From Kitasatospora sp. SolWspMP-SS2h (GTDB taxonomy: Bacteria > Actinomycetota > Actinomycetes > Streptomycetales > Streptomycetaceae): a stretch of 64,000 nucleotides of DNA. The position numbers and the translations under genes are program-made. Below, piece after piece: positions 51,900 through 60,692 of this stretch. The number at the start of each line of letters is the position of its first letter. The stretch's first letter is position 1. Under the pieces are notes generated by a model. That model saw only the letters and a list, made by a program, of their open reading frames with translations, was not told where the DNA came from and did no database searches. The stretch covers positions 1 through 64,000 of the forward strand of contig NZ_QLLT01000013.1 in assembly GCF_003259315.1 (NCBI RefSeq), in the 5' to 3' direction.

Positions 51900-52891
51900 G
51901 CGCCCCGTCCCGCTGGACGCCCCCGCTGCGGCTGCGCCGGGGCCCGGGCTGGGCGCGGCAGGAGCCGTCGTGGCGGGCGGCGCGGCCCGCGCTGATCGCC
52001 GCCGCGCTCGAACGGGCGGCGGCCCGGCCCGCCGGGAACTGGTTCGTCGTCGGCCGCGCCGGGGTCGCCGGCGACGGTCGGCCGTGCGGGCGGCTGGTCG
52101 GCGGCACGGAAGTGGTGCTGTGGCGGGACGCCGCGGGGGCGCTGCGGGCCGGGCCGGGGAGTTGCCCGCACCTGGGCGCGCCGCTGAAGGACAGCCGGGT
52201 GGTGTGCGGCACGCTGGTGTGCCACTGGCACGGCCTGGCCCTGAACGGCGGCCCGGTGGCGGGCTGGGAGCCCTACCCGGTGCACGAGGACGGGGTGCTG
52301 GCGTGGGTGCGGCTGGACGCCGTGGGCGGCGGGGAGCCGACCGGGCGGCCGGTGGCGGTGGCCCGGCCGGAGGCGCGGGGGGCGGTCACGGCGGTCTACA
52401 CGGGGCTGGGCCGGTGCGAGCCCGCGGACGTGGTGGCCAACCGCCTGGACCCGTGGCACGGCTCCTGGTTCCACCCGTACTCGTTCGTGGACCTCGCGGT
52501 GGTGGAGACGCCGGAGGGCACCGGGGAGGACCGGTTCGTGGTCGACGTGTCCTTCCGGGTGGCCGGGCGGCTGGTGGTGCCGGTGCGGGCGGTCTTCACC
52601 GCGCCCGGGCCGCGCACCGTCGTCATGCGGATCGTCGAGGGCGAGGGGGAGGGCTCGGTGGTGGAGACCCACGCCACCCCGCTGACCGCCCCCTCCTCCC
52701 CCGCGCCGCGCACCGCGGTGGTGGAGGCCGTCATCGCCGCCTCGGGGCGGCGCGGCTTCGCCGCGGCCCGGGCGCTGGCCCCGGCGCTGCGCCCGCTGAT
52801 GCGCCGGGCGTCGGCCCGGCTGTGGCGCGACGACCTGGCCTACGCGGAGCGCCGCTGGGCGCTGCGCAGCACCGGCCGCTTCCCCGGCTGA
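51896..52891 (+). CDS. Rieske 2Fe-2S protein in the crtV position
   Basis: 331 residues. Rieske cluster ligands are complete: SCPHLGAP (CxH) and LVCHWHGLAL (CxxH). The C-terminal ~170 residues have a START/DUF5914-like layout (YTGLGRCEPADVVANRLDPW, HGSWFHPYSFVDLAVVETP). It follows crtB with a GTGA overlap, the place where crtV is found in Streptomyces carotenoid clusters. A role in carotenoid modification is likely from context but the reaction is not known to me. Confidence 0.88.
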   Translation: MSAPSRWTPPLRLRRGPGWARQEPSWRAARPALIAAALERAAARPAGNWFVVGRAGVAGDGRPCGRLVGGTEVVLWRDAAGALRAGPGSCPHLGAPLKDSRVVCGTLVCHWHGLALNGGPVAGWEPYPVHEDGVLAWVRLDAVGGGEPTGRPVAVARPEARGAVTAVYTGLGRCEPADVVANRLDPWHGSWFHPYSFVDLAVVETPEGTGEDRFVVDVSFRVAGRLVVPVRAVFTAPGPRTVVMRIVEGEGEGSVVETHATPLTAPSSPAPRTAVVEAVIAASGRRGFAAARALAPALRPLMRRASARLWRDDLAYAERRWALRSTGRFPG

Positions 52892-52937
52892 CGGGGGCGG
52901 GCGGCCGACCCGGGCGGGCGGCCGACGGGGCGGCGGC

Positions 52938-52975
52938 CCGCCCGGGGGTCAGCGGGCCGCCCGGGGGTCAGCGGG
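52938..52975. repeat. 19-bp tandem duplication at the 3' end of crtU
   Basis: Two perfect adjacent copies of CCGCCCGGGGGTCAGCGGG (52938-52956, 52957-52975). The second spans the crtU stop codon (52968-52970), so the duplication recreates the gene terminus. It lies between convergent operons. Confidence 0.85.
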
Positions 52976-54581
52976 CCGCCCGGCGGGCCAGGGCGCGGAG
53001 CAGGCGGGAGCGGCCGGCCCGGGGCACCGACCACAGGGTCTGGCCGGCCACGCCCCAGCGGGCGAGCAGGGCGTTGGCGGCCTGGAAGCCGGTGGTGGCG
53101 GCGCGTTCCATCAGGGCGACGGGCAGGTCGGTGCGGACCAGGTCGCCGGCCAGGACGACGGCGGGGTGCGGGGTGGTGACGCCGGGGCGGCGCGGCCACC
53201 CGCCGACCGGGAACACCGGGCAGTCCCGGCGCCATTCGTGGCGGACGTCCACCGTGCGGGCGTCCCGGGTCTCCGGGTAGACCTCGTGCAGCCGGGCCGC
53301 CATCCGCTCCTGGACCTCCTTGGGTTCGGCGTCCTCGGGCACGGCGTAGGCGTGCAGCTCGACGACCGATCCGCCGGTGCGGGCGGACCAGCGGGCCGCC
53401 TCGCCCTCCCAGTGGTTCAGCACGCTGACGTTGTCCAGTCCGTCGTAGCCGCTGGTGCCGAGGAAGCCGGGCCGGTCGGCGGCGACCGGGCGGTCCAGCC
53501 AGAGCCGGGAGACCAGGAAGGGCGGCGCGGTGCGCAGCGCGGCGACGTCGGCGCGCCAGGCCGGGTCGCCCAGCTGCTCGGAGGCCGCGACCAGGCGGCG
53601 CAGGCCGGCGACGTCCAGGGCGAGGACCACGGCCTGGTGGCGTTCGGCCCCCCGGTCCGGGGAGAGCACTTCGAGGTCGCCGCCGGGCAGCGGCCGGACG
53701 GCCTCGACGGCGGACCCGGTGCGCAGGTCGACGCCGTGGGCGCCCAGGTAGGCGGCCAGCGGCTCCCACAGGGCCTGCGGGTAGGGCTCGGTGGGGACGT
53801 CGAACAGCAGCCCTTCGGCGGAGCCGAGGAAGTAGATGTGGAACATCAGCAGCAGTTCGGCGGCGGACAGCTCGCGCGGGTCGGTGAAGAAGCTGCGGGA
53901 GAACACCTCGAAGGCCAGGTGGTGGGCGGCTTCGGGGAAGTTGATCCGGCGCAGGAAGTCGTGCGCGCTGGTGGCGTCGTGGCGCTCGAAGACCTCCGGG
54001 AGGCGGACGTCCAGCAGCGGCAGGGCGGCCCGGGCGTCCAGGGCGGCGAGGTCGCGCAGGCCGAAGGTGGGGCTGCGGGCGACGAAGCCGGCGGCGCTGA
54101 GCGGCGGGGTGCGCGGCACCCGGGCGAAGCTGTCGGTCGTTCCGGAGCGGTGGCGCAGCGGGTAGTCGGGCAGGCCGGTCAGCCGGGCGAGGCCGGGGTC
54201 GGTGCGCCGCAGCAGACCGCGCAGGTTGTAGTACTGGCGGAAGAAGGCGTGGAAGCCGCGGCTCATGGTCGCGGTCGAGCCGTCGGCGAGCCGGGTGGTC
54301 CACCCGGCGACCCGGCCGCCCAGCACGGGCTCCCGTTCGTGCAGCACCACCTCGATGCCGCGTTCGGCGAGCGCGGTCGCGGCGGCCAGCCCGGCGATCC
54401 CGCCGCCCACGACGGCCACCCGGGGCGGCCGGGACCCGGGGAAGCGGGCGTGGCCCGGGGCGGCCCGCACCACCTCGGCCCGGCGGTCCCGGCCGCGCCG
54501 GGCGGCGGGCGGGCGGTGCTCGGCGTGCCGGTCGTGCCGGTCGTGGTGGTGCGGGTGCTGGTCGTGCGGGTGCGCTGTCAA
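52968..54581 (-). CDS. crtU: Carotene desaturase/methyltransferase
   Basis: 537-residue FAD enzyme that aromatises beta-carotene ends to isorenieratene. FAD site RVAVVGGGIAGLAAATALAERG, then GGRVAGWTTRLADGSTATMSRGFHAFF, SFFTDPRELSAAELLLMFH and the C-terminal LAGDLVRTDLPVALMERAATTGFQAANALL typical of CrtU. The N-terminal 22 residues carry about ten His and could bind metal; this may be artefact of start choice. TTG at 54581 overlaps the crtY stop. Confidence 0.92.
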   Translation of the reverse strand: MTAHPHDQHPHHHDRHDRHAEHRPPAARRGRDRRAEVVRAAPGHARFPGSRPPRVAVVGGGIAGLAAATALAERGIEVVLHEREPVLGGRVAGWTTRLADGSTATMSRGFHAFFRQYYNLRGLLRRTDPGLARLTGLPDYPLRHRSGTTDSFARVPRTPPLSAAGFVARSPTFGLRDLAALDARAALPLLDVRLPEVFERHDATSAHDFLRRINFPEAAHHLAFEVFSRSFFTDPRELSAAELLLMFHIYFLGSAEGLLFDVPTEPYPQALWEPLAAYLGAHGVDLRTGSAVEAVRPLPGGDLEVLSPDRGAERHQAVVLALDVAGLRRLVAASEQLGDPAWRADVAALRTAPPFLVSRLWLDRPVAADRPGFLGTSGYDGLDNVSVLNHWEGEAARWSARTGGSVVELHAYAVPEDAEPKEVQERMAARLHEVYPETRDARTVDVRHEWRRDCPVFPVGGWPRRPGVTTPHPAVVLAGDLVRTDLPVALMERAATTGFQAANALLARWGVAGQTLWSVPRAGRSRLLRALARRAAR

Positions 54582-55861
54582 CGGTCGTCCTCACGGGGGT
54601 CCGGGGCGGGTTCGGGGCGGGTGCCGGGCGGAGTCCGGCGCGGCAGCAGGGGCAGTTCGGCGGCCGAGCGCAGCATGGGGCCGACGGGGCAGCGCAGGCC
54701 GATGCGCAGCTCCTCGACGGGCGTGCTGCCGCCGTCCAGGAAGCGCAGCACCTGCTCGGCGGGGGTGCGGCGGAACAGGTCGGTGAAGAACCGGGGCCCG
54801 TCGACGCGGCCGGTGTCCAGGGCGCGCAGCAGGACGGCGTCCATGGCCAGGGCCCGCCGTCCGTGGGGGACGGGCGCCGGCGCGGGGCGGCCCGGCGGCG
54901 CCGGACGGCCGAGGGCGGCGGCGATGGCGCGGCTCTGCCGCTGGACGGCGGCGAAGGCGTACCCCGTGGCGGGGCGGGTGGCGCCGCCAGCCGTGCCGAT
55001 CCGCACGTGCGCGGGGCCGACCCGGCGGGGGAAGCGGCCGTCGGTCATCGGGATGACGCCCTGTTCGACCTCCTCGACCGTGAACTCGTCCAGGCCGAGG
55101 ACCTGCCGGGCGTAGCCGTGCAGGGCGCGTTCGTACTCGGGGACGGTCAGCGGGTGCCGGGAGAACTCGGTGTACTCCACCAGGGCGCGGTCGGGGGCCA
55201 GCGGCAGCACGTAGCCGAAGGCGAGGCCGTGGGCGGGCTGCGGGACGCGGAAGTCCATCAGGTGCGCCGTGCCGGGGTCGAAGCTCGGGCGGGCGGTGCG
55301 CACGAACCAGCCGCGGAAGTGCTGGAGCAGGGTGGTGCGGGCCGGGGGGAGCCGGGTGGGCGGCCGGGAGTCGAAGACGTACCCGGCGTCGAGGGTGAGC
55401 GGCCGGCCCGCGGCGTCCTCGGCGCGCACCCGGGCGCCGGGGCGCCCGTCCGGCCGGGTCCGCACCTGGTGCACCGTGGCCCGCAGGACCCTGGCCCGGG
55501 GGTGGGCGGCCAGGCGGGCGTGCACCAGCTCCTCGAAGGCGGTGGAGCGCAGCATCCGGTAGCGCAGCGGGGCGGGCGCCGCCTCGACGGTGCTCCCGTC
55601 CGGACCGGTGATCCGCAGCCGGGACCACTGCGCGAGGACGGCCTCGTCGTACTCCCCCGGGCCGTCGTCCCAGAAGCACCAGGTCCGCGGCGCCGGGCGC
55701 AGCGGGCCCTCCGGCGCCTCGATGACGGTCACGTCGAACCGCGGGCCGTCGGGGCGGCCCGCCAGGTCCTCTCTGACCAGCCAGTGGGCCAGGCTGAGTC
55801 CGGCGGCTCCGCCGCCGATGACGACCAGCCGGAGCGGCTCGGCCTCCGCGGCTCTTCTCAA
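54578..55861 (-). CDS. crtY: Lycopene beta-cyclase
   Basis: 427-residue flavin-dependent cyclase. RLVVIGGGAAGLSLAHWLV (FAD), PRTWCFWDD, YVFDSRPP, FRGWFVRTARPSFDP, MDFRVPQ, FGYVLPLAPDRALVEYTEFS and IGTAGGATRPATGYAFAAVQRQS are diagnostic of CrtY. Converts lycopene to beta-carotene. TTG at 55861 has AGGGGCGAG upstream; earlier starts would add shuffled-looking sequence. First gene of the minus-strand crtY-crtU pair. Confidence 0.92.
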   Translation of the reverse strand: MRRAAEAEPLRLVVIGGGAAGLSLAHWLVREDLAGRPDGPRFDVTVIEAPEGPLRPAPRTWCFWDDGPGEYDEAVLAQWSRLRITGPDGSTVEAAPAPLRYRMLRSTAFEELVHARLAAHPRARVLRATVHQVRTRPDGRPGARVRAEDAAGRPLTLDAGYVFDSRPPTRLPPARTTLLQHFRGWFVRTARPSFDPGTAHLMDFRVPQPAHGLAFGYVLPLAPDRALVEYTEFSRHPLTVPEYERALHGYARQVLGLDEFTVEEVEQGVIPMTDGRFPRRVGPAHVRIGTAGGATRPATGYAFAAVQRQSRAIAAALGRPAPPGRPAPAPVPHGRRALAMDAVLLRALDTGRVDGPRFFTDLFRRTPAEQVLRFLDGGSTPVEELRIGLRCPVGPMLRSAAELPLLPRRTPPGTRPEPAPDPREDDR

Positions 55862-56118
55862 CTCGCCCCTGCCTTCCGGGTCTGGGCGGGACCGCGGGCC
55901 GTCCGCGCGGTCCCGGACGGTCCCGGGCGGTCCCGCGCGCCGACCGGCGGCGGTCCCGGACGGCGCGTCGCGGGCGGGCCGTGCCCAACCTTGGCACCCG
56001 CGCCGGGAGTCGGCCGCGTCATCCGCCGGTACACGCCGACGGGTCGGCCGTCCGGCGGACCCGTCGGCGGCCGGGCGGGCCTCGGCGCGGTGCCCCGCTC
56101 CCCGGTCACCGCCGGCGG

Positions 56119-56442
56119 TCACGGCCGGCGGTCACGGCGGCGCGCGCGGTGGACGACCCCCTGGACGGCCCCCTGGGGGACGGCCTTGCCGAGCGAGCGC
56201 AGGGCCAGCAGCAGGACGCCGAGGTCGTCGAACAGGATCGGGTCGGGCAGCAGGTCCACCGGGGAGATCAGGTAGACGATCGCTCCCCAGAACAGCACCT
56301 TCTTCGACATCGGGATGCCGGTGTCGGCCAACAGCCGCTTGGTGCGCACCAGTTTGACCACCAGCACGACCGCCGCGACCACCGTCGCCGCCACCAGCGC
56401 CGCGCCGGCGACCCACAGCAGCGTGCTCGTCCCCTCGTCCAT
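56119..56442 (-). CDS. DUF1232 (YkvA-type) membrane protein
   Basis: 107 residues. N-terminal helix (STLLWVAGAALVAATVVAAVVLVVKL) followed by the DUF1232 signature VYLISPVDLLPDPILFDDLGVLLLALR. Small membrane protein of unknown function, widespread in actinobacteria. ATG at 56442. Confidence 0.88.
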   Translation of the reverse strand: MDEGTSTLLWVAGAALVAATVVAAVVLVVKLVRTKRLLADTGIPMSKKVLFWGAIVYLISPVDLLPDPILFDDLGVLLLALRSLGKAVPQGAVQGVVHRARRRDRRP

Positions 56443-56541
56443 CCGTCCACCTCTTCCAGCGTTCCTGCCCGTCCGGTCGGAACACGTCTGCCCCGCTTCG
56501 GGCCGAGCGCTCCTCCCCGCCGGGCACGGGTTGCGGAGGCG

Positions 56542-57405
56542 TCAGGTGGTCGACGGGACGTCAGGACGGAGTCGGGACGGCGTCCGGCCGGCCGCCGACA
56601 GGCCGCGCAGGGCGGCCGAGGTGGCTCCGTCCGCGGCCGTGTAGGCGATGACCACTTCGTGGGGGTCGCCCGTTGTGCGGAAGGTGTCCCAGGACAGGCG
56701 CAGCTGGACTCCGGACGGGCCGTTGATCCGGGTGCTGCCGCGGGTGAGGTCGACGACGACCTGCTCCGACCACAGCCGCCGGAAGCAGTCGTCGGCGTCG
56801 CCGAGTTCGCGGATCTGCCGCGCCAGGGCCCGGTCCCGGGGCCGGGCTCCCCACTCGGTCCGCAGGTAGGCGACCGTTTCGCGCGCCTTCAACTCCCAGT
56901 CGGCGTACACCGTGCGCGCCCGCGGGTGGGTGAAGACCAGCCAGCCGATGGTGCGGCGGCCCGGGGGGACCAGCGCGAAGTCGGTGAAGACCGCGGCGGC
57001 CAGGCGGTTCCACGCCAGCACGGCGCCGTCCCGGCCGACCACGTACGCGGGGGCGTCGGTGAGGGAGTCGAGCAGGTGCTGGACGCTGTCGCGCACGCCC
57101 GCGCCCGCGGGCTCCTCGGGCGGGTGCGGGGACGGCCGGGCGAGGCTGTGGAGGTAGCCGCGCTCGCCCGGCGTCAGGCGCAGGGCGTCGGCGACGGCGT
57201 GCAGGACCGCGTCCGAGACCCGCCACGCCTGGCCGCGCTCCAGCCGGATGTACTGGTCCACGCTCACGTGCGCCAGCAGCGCGACCTCCTCCCGGCGCAG
57301 GCCGCTGACCCGGCGGTGGCCGTCGTCGGGGAGCCCGACGTCCTGGAGCCGCAGCCGGGCGCGCCGGGAGCGGAGGAAGTCCCGGATGGCGTTGGTGGTT
57401 TCCAC
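56542..57405 (-). CDS. XRE-family regulator with MmyB-like ligand domain
   Basis: 287 residues. Helix-turn-helix (IRDFLRSRRARLRLQDVGLP, GLRREEVALLAHVSVDQYIRLERGQ), then MmyB-like domain (VLAWNRLAAAVFTDFALVPPG, TIGWLVFTHPRARTVYADWE, FRRLWSEQVVVD). GTG at 57405. It is divergent, across 178 bp, from the secreted protein gene at 57584, so it may control the secreted pair. Confidence 0.9.
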   Translation of the reverse strand: METTNAIRDFLRSRRARLRLQDVGLPDDGHRRVSGLRREEVALLAHVSVDQYIRLERGQAWRVSDAVLHAVADALRLTPGERGYLHSLARPSPHPPEEPAGAGVRDSVQHLLDSLTDAPAYVVGRDGAVLAWNRLAAAVFTDFALVPPGRRTIGWLVFTHPRARTVYADWELKARETVAYLRTEWGARPRDRALARQIRELGDADDCFRRLWSEQVVVDLTRGSTRINGPSGVQLRLSWDTFRTTGDPHEVVIAYTAADGATSAALRGLSAAGRTPSRLRPDVPSTT

Positions 57406-57583
57406 GCCCGCATTCTGCGAGGCGATCGCGGTCCGCGACAGACCGCAACCGGCCACTGTGCGCCCGGCGGCATCCGGCCGGGCCGGCCGCCAGGGCAAGG
57501 CTTGCCCTCCCCGGCCCGGGTGCCGCGCGGTGATGCTGGCCCTCCGGACGCGTCGCCCGTCATCACCGTCGAGGGAGTCCTCC

Positions 57584-58240
57584 GTGCCGATCACCGCTGT
57601 CAGGAGGCGTGGCGTCCTGCCCGCCGCGCTGCTCCTCTGTGCCGGGCTCACCGCGGCGGGGGTGGTCGGCGCGGAGCGGGCGCACGCCGACCCCGCCCCG
57701 CCGCCGCCCACCACGAGCTGCAATCCCGCCACCGACTCGTCCTACTACGGCGTCACCGCCGTGGTCACCCCGGTGGTGACCGACTTCCTCGCGGTGAACG
57801 TCAGCGACGGCACCACCGGCCAGCGCACCGAGACACTCAGCCAGGTCAGCACGGTGAGCACCACGGTCGACAACAGCGTCGAGATCTCCGCCTCGGCCGG
57901 CCCGGTGTTCGTGAAGGTCGGGGTGAAGGTCGGCTTCTCGGTGTCCGGCACGACGTCGTCGACCAGCACCGGCACGGTCAGCACCACCTGGAACTTCGCC
58001 AAGGCCGGCTACTACGGCCTCTACCGCGGCACCCGCCGGGTGGACGGCACGTACGCGAAGTACGTCTGCGCCCGGACCGGGCCCGCCACCGGGGTCTGGA
58101 TCAACGCGCAGCGGGGCGGCTACGGCACCTACACCACGTACGAGACCCCCGAGATCGGCACCGTCACCCGCAACTGCGCGGCGCCGGAACCGGCCGGCAC
58201 CGTGCGCCGCGCCGCACAGGACCGGCTCGGCGCGTGCTGA
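57584..58240 (+). CDS. Secreted protein with Ser/Thr-rich beta-hairpin region (possible beta-pore-former)
   Basis: 218 residues. Signal peptide up to about residue 36 (LPAALLLCAGLTAAGVVG, AHA-DP). Residues ~82-136 alternate polar Ser/Thr with hydrophobics (TLSQVSTVSTTVDNSVEISA, then KVGVKVGFSVSGTTSSTSTG), the pattern of aerolysin/ETX-MTX2 insertion hairpins, and are followed by TTWNFAKAGYYGLYRG. Four Cys likely make disulfides. The aerolysin idea rests on pattern only. GTG at 57584 after GGGAG. The next gene, 29 bp away, encodes a ricin-fold lectin. Confidence 0.82.
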   Translation: MPITAVRRRGVLPAALLLCAGLTAAGVVGAERAHADPAPPPPTTSCNPATDSSYYGVTAVVTPVVTDFLAVNVSDGTTGQRTETLSQVSTVSTTVDNSVEISASAGPVFVKVGVKVGFSVSGTTSSTSTGTVSTTWNFAKAGYYGLYRGTRRVDGTYAKYVCARTGPATGVWINAQRGGYGTYTTYETPEIGTVTRNCAAPEPAGTVRRAAQDRLGAC

Positions 58241-58269
58241 CCCCGACCACCCACTCCGAGGAGAACGCC

Positions 58270-58854
58270 ATGCTCGACGTGTCGCGGCGGACGCCGCGTT
58301 CCGCCTCCCGGACGGTTCGGGCGCTGTGCGCCGCCGCCCTCGCCCTGGCGGCGCTGGTCGCCGCCCCGACCTCCGCGTCCGCCTCCTCCGACCCCACCCG
58401 GGACGGCTGGGCGTGCGCCCCCGGGTACTACCGGATCAACACCTCCGGCGGCATGGTCTTCGACCTCTCCCAGGGGCCGGACAGCAAGGGCGCCGTGGTG
58501 CAGTACCAGTACCTGGGGCTGGCCAACCAGCAGTGGCGGGTGTGCCACTGGACGGCCGACACCTCGTCCACCACGTCCTACATCTTCAAGAACCGCATCA
58601 ACGGCTACTGCCTCACCATCTGGAACAAGGCGACCGGCGACGGGGCCTGGTTCATCGAGGGCGACTGCAACGGCTGGATCTACGACGACCAGAAGTTCTG
58701 GCTGAACTACCTGCCGGGCACCTCCACCTTCGCCTTGCAGGTGATCTCCTCCTCCTCGTGGGTCTCGGTGGAACAGGGCGCCTACGGCGTCTCGCGCGCC
58801 CACCTCGTGCAGTACGCCGACCACGCGGGGGTGTTCTCCCTCTCGCCCGCCTGA
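58270..58854 (+). CDS. Secreted ricin-fold (RICIN/beta-trefoil) lectin
   Basis: 194 residues. Signal peptide ending near TSASA-SS (residue ~39). Mature ~155 residues follow the ricin B layout: YRINTSGGMVFDLSQGPDSK, QYQYLGLANQQWRVCHW (QxW), NRINGYCLTIWNKATGDGAW, DDQKFWLNYL and VSVEQGAYG. A predicted sugar-binding partner of the protein encoded immediately upstream. ATG at 58270 has GAGGAG upstream. Confidence 0.87.
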   Translation: MLDVSRRTPRSASRTVRALCAAALALAALVAAPTSASASSDPTRDGWACAPGYYRINTSGGMVFDLSQGPDSKGAVVQYQYLGLANQQWRVCHWTADTSSTTSYIFKNRINGYCLTIWNKATGDGAWFIEGDCNGWIYDDQKFWLNYLPGTSTFALQVISSSSWVSVEQGAYGVSRAHLVQYADHAGVFSLSPA

Positions 58855-58935
58855 CCGGGCGGCACCGCCCGACCGGACGGCACCGCCTCCGGCCGCCCCG
58901 CGGCCACGGCCGCGGCCCGGGACGGCCCCGCCGTT

Positions 58936-59331
58936 TCAGGCCGCGGCCAGGTCCGCGCGGCCGAACAGCAGGGCGTAGCCGCGGGGCAGGTGGGCGAGGA
59001 GGCGGTCGGTGAGGGGGGCGTCGGTGAGGGTGGTGAGGGCGACCAGGACGGAGGAGGCGTCCCAGCGGGCGGTGGTGAGGCTGGTGCCCAGGGTGTGGGC
59101 GAGCGTCTCGACGAAGGCGGGGGCGCCGACGGGGCGGGGCAGCGGGATCCGGGCGGTGAGGACGGCACGGGCCCGCTCGGGCAGGGCCGCGGCGAGGTCG
59201 CGGCGTTCGTCTCCGGTGAGCTGGGAGCCCAGGACGGACAGGACGGCGTCGAGGACGCGTTCGGCCTCCTCGTCGCTGGAGTAGTGGCCGAAGTCGCGGA
59301 CCTGCTGGAGGAGGTGGCGGTAACGGGTCAT
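58936..59331 (-). CDS. DUF2267 protein (copy 1)
   Basis: 131 residues, helical DUF2267: YRHLLQQVRDFGHYSSDEEAERVLDAVLSVLGSQLTGDERRDLAAALPE, then VETLAHTLG and LPRGYALLFGR. Function unknown. A paralogue lies 85 bp upstream on the same strand. Confidence 0.9.
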   Translation of the reverse strand: MTRYRHLLQQVRDFGHYSSDEEAERVLDAVLSVLGSQLTGDERRDLAAALPERARAVLTARIPLPRPVGAPAFVETLAHTLGTSLTTARWDASSVLVALTTLTDAPLTDRLLAHLPRGYALLFGRADLAAA

Positions 59332-59394
59332 GGCCGTGGGACCTTCCGGGGTGGGCCGCCGACGGCGGCTGCGGTCGGGGTGGGGGTGGCGGGA

Positions 59395-59421
59395 TGGTCG
59401 GGGTGGTCGGGGTGGTCAGGG
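59395..59421. repeat. 9-bp tandem repeat, 3 copies
   Basis: TGGTCGGGG, TGGTCGGGG, TGGTCAGGG at 59395-59421, spanning the stop codon of the upstream DUF2267 gene. Confidence 0.85.
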
Positions 59422-59820
59422 GCGTTCGCCTGCGGCCGGGCGGCCGAACAGCAGGTCGTAGCCGGGCGGCAGTTGGAGCAGGATGCGCCCGGTGAGGTCC
59501 TCGCCGGCGGCGTCGGCCGCCGTGGACAGGACGACGCCGACGTCCCACAGGGCCGTGGCCTCGGTGGCGCCCTCGATCCAGGCGGCGGTCGCGCGGACGA
59601 AGCGGTCCGGGCCGAGCGGCTCGGCGGCGGGCAGCGGGTTGAGCAGGATCGGGGCCATCGCCCCCGGCAGGCGGGCGGCCAGTTCGGCGCGCACGTCGCC
59701 GACCAGGTGGGCGCCCAGCAGGGCCAGGACGACCCGGGCCGCGCGCTCCGCCTCCTGCGGGGTGCCGTACTCGCCGCGCTCCCGGACCTCGTCCAGGAAC
59801 GCCTCCCGTCGAAGAGTCAT
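59416..59820 (-). CDS. DUF2267 protein (copy 2)
   Basis: 134 residues, same helical pattern as the neighbouring copy: FLDEVRERGEYGTPQEAERAARVVLALLGAHLVGDVRAELAARLPG and LPPGYDLLFGR. The two are tandem duplicates, probably co-transcribed. Function unknown; DUF2267 proteins often lie beside stress genes, here hsp20. Confidence 0.9.
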   Translation of the reverse strand: MTLRREAFLDEVRERGEYGTPQEAERAARVVLALLGAHLVGDVRAELAARLPGAMAPILLNPLPAAEPLGPDRFVRATAAWIEGATEATALWDVGVVLSTAADAAGEDLTGRILLQLPPGYDLLFGRPAAGERP

Positions 59821-60147
59821 CGCGGTTCTCCCTCCGTCTCTCCCCCGTCCCGAGGGCCACCGCGACCGGTGCCCGGTCTGGGTGCCCGGTCGGGCTCGGC
59901 TGCCGGGTACCGGTGCAGGTCCGTGAGGTTGAGCGGGCGGGCGGCGCGGCGCCAGGACCCGCCCACGGGCAGGCGGGCGACGCGCCAGTCGTTCACGGCG
60001 TTGCCCCGCTCCCCCGGCCGGCCGGCCACCGGGCGGCCGGGGTTGGAGGGCGTTCCGGCCGCTCCTTCGATCGCGGGGGGAGCGGGATCGGGGGCGGCTC
60101 GGAACGGCGCCGGGGAACGGTCTCCGGGAACGGCTTCCGGGAACGGG

Positions 60148-60582
60148 TCAGGCCCGGATCTGCTTGCGGTCGCCGGTGTGGCCGATGGCGATCTTGCGGG
60201 GCTTGGCCCGCTCGGCGACCGGGATCTTCAGGGTCAGGACGCCGGCGTCGTAGTCGGCGCTGATCCCGGCGGGGTCGAGGGTGTCGGAGAGCACGACCTG
60301 CCGGGAGAACACGCCGAGCGGGCGCTCGGACAGCTCCCACTTCACGCCCTCGCCCTCCTGGTGCGGGCGGCGCTCGGCCTTGACGGTCACCATGTTCCGC
60401 TCGACGTCGATGTCGATCGCCTGCGGGTCCACCCCCGGCAGGTCGAAGCAGATCACGTACTCGTCGCCGGTGCGGTACGCGTCCATCGGCATCGGGGTCG
60501 GCCGGGACCAAGTGCCGGCCGTGTTGACGAACTGCTGGGTCAGGCGGTCCAGCTCGCGGAACGGGTCAGTGCGCAGCAGCAT
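60148..60582 (-). CDS. Hsp20 small heat-shock protein
   Basis: 144 residues, alpha-crystallin domain: TGDEYVICFDLPGVDPQAID, RNMVTVKAERRPHQEGEG, ISADYDAGVLTLKIPVAE. N-terminal DPFRELDRLTQQFV region typical of bacterial sHsps, C-terminal short (no IxI visible past KIPV). ATP-independent holdase, probably HSP18-like. ATG at 60582 follows GGAGGTG. Shares a promoter region and operator with the divergent regulator gene at 60693. Confidence 0.93.
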   Translation of the reverse strand: MLLRTDPFRELDRLTQQFVNTAGTWSRPTPMPMDAYRTGDEYVICFDLPGVDPQAIDIDVERNMVTVKAERRPHQEGEGVKWELSERPLGVFSRQVVLSDTLDPAGISADYDAGVLTLKIPVAERAKPRKIAIGHTGDRKQIRA

Positions 60583-60635
60583 CGCGAAACACCTCCATGG
60601 ATCGAATGGGTTGCCAGTGCGCTTCACCTGACACC

Positions 60636-60664
60636 TTTGTAGCGCGTCATCCATCCGATGACAA
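60636..60664 (-). promoter_or_regulatory. Promoter of hsp20
   Basis: On the minus strand TTGTCA (60659-60664), 17-bp spacer, TACAAA (60636-60641). Close to the vegetative consensus. Confidence 0.65.
60646..60662. promoter_or_regulatory. Operator dyad GTCATC-N5-GATGAC
   Basis: Perfect 6-bp arms around a 5-bp centre, overlapping the -35 of hsp20 and the -35 of the regulator. Confidence 0.65.
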
Positions 60665-60686
60665 GCCGTTGCGTCGCCGATAGAGT
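60659..60686 (+). promoter_or_regulatory. Promoter of the hsp20 regulator, leaderless
   Basis: TGACAA (60659-60664), 16-bp spacer, TAGAGT (60681-60686); the ATG at 60693 is 7 bp after the -10, so transcription probably starts at the start codon. Confidence 0.5.
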
Positions 60687-60692
60687 GACGGC

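Noticed and set aside
53166..55115. Plus-strand frame over crtU/crtY
   Set aside because: Shadow; crt motifs are on the minus strand.
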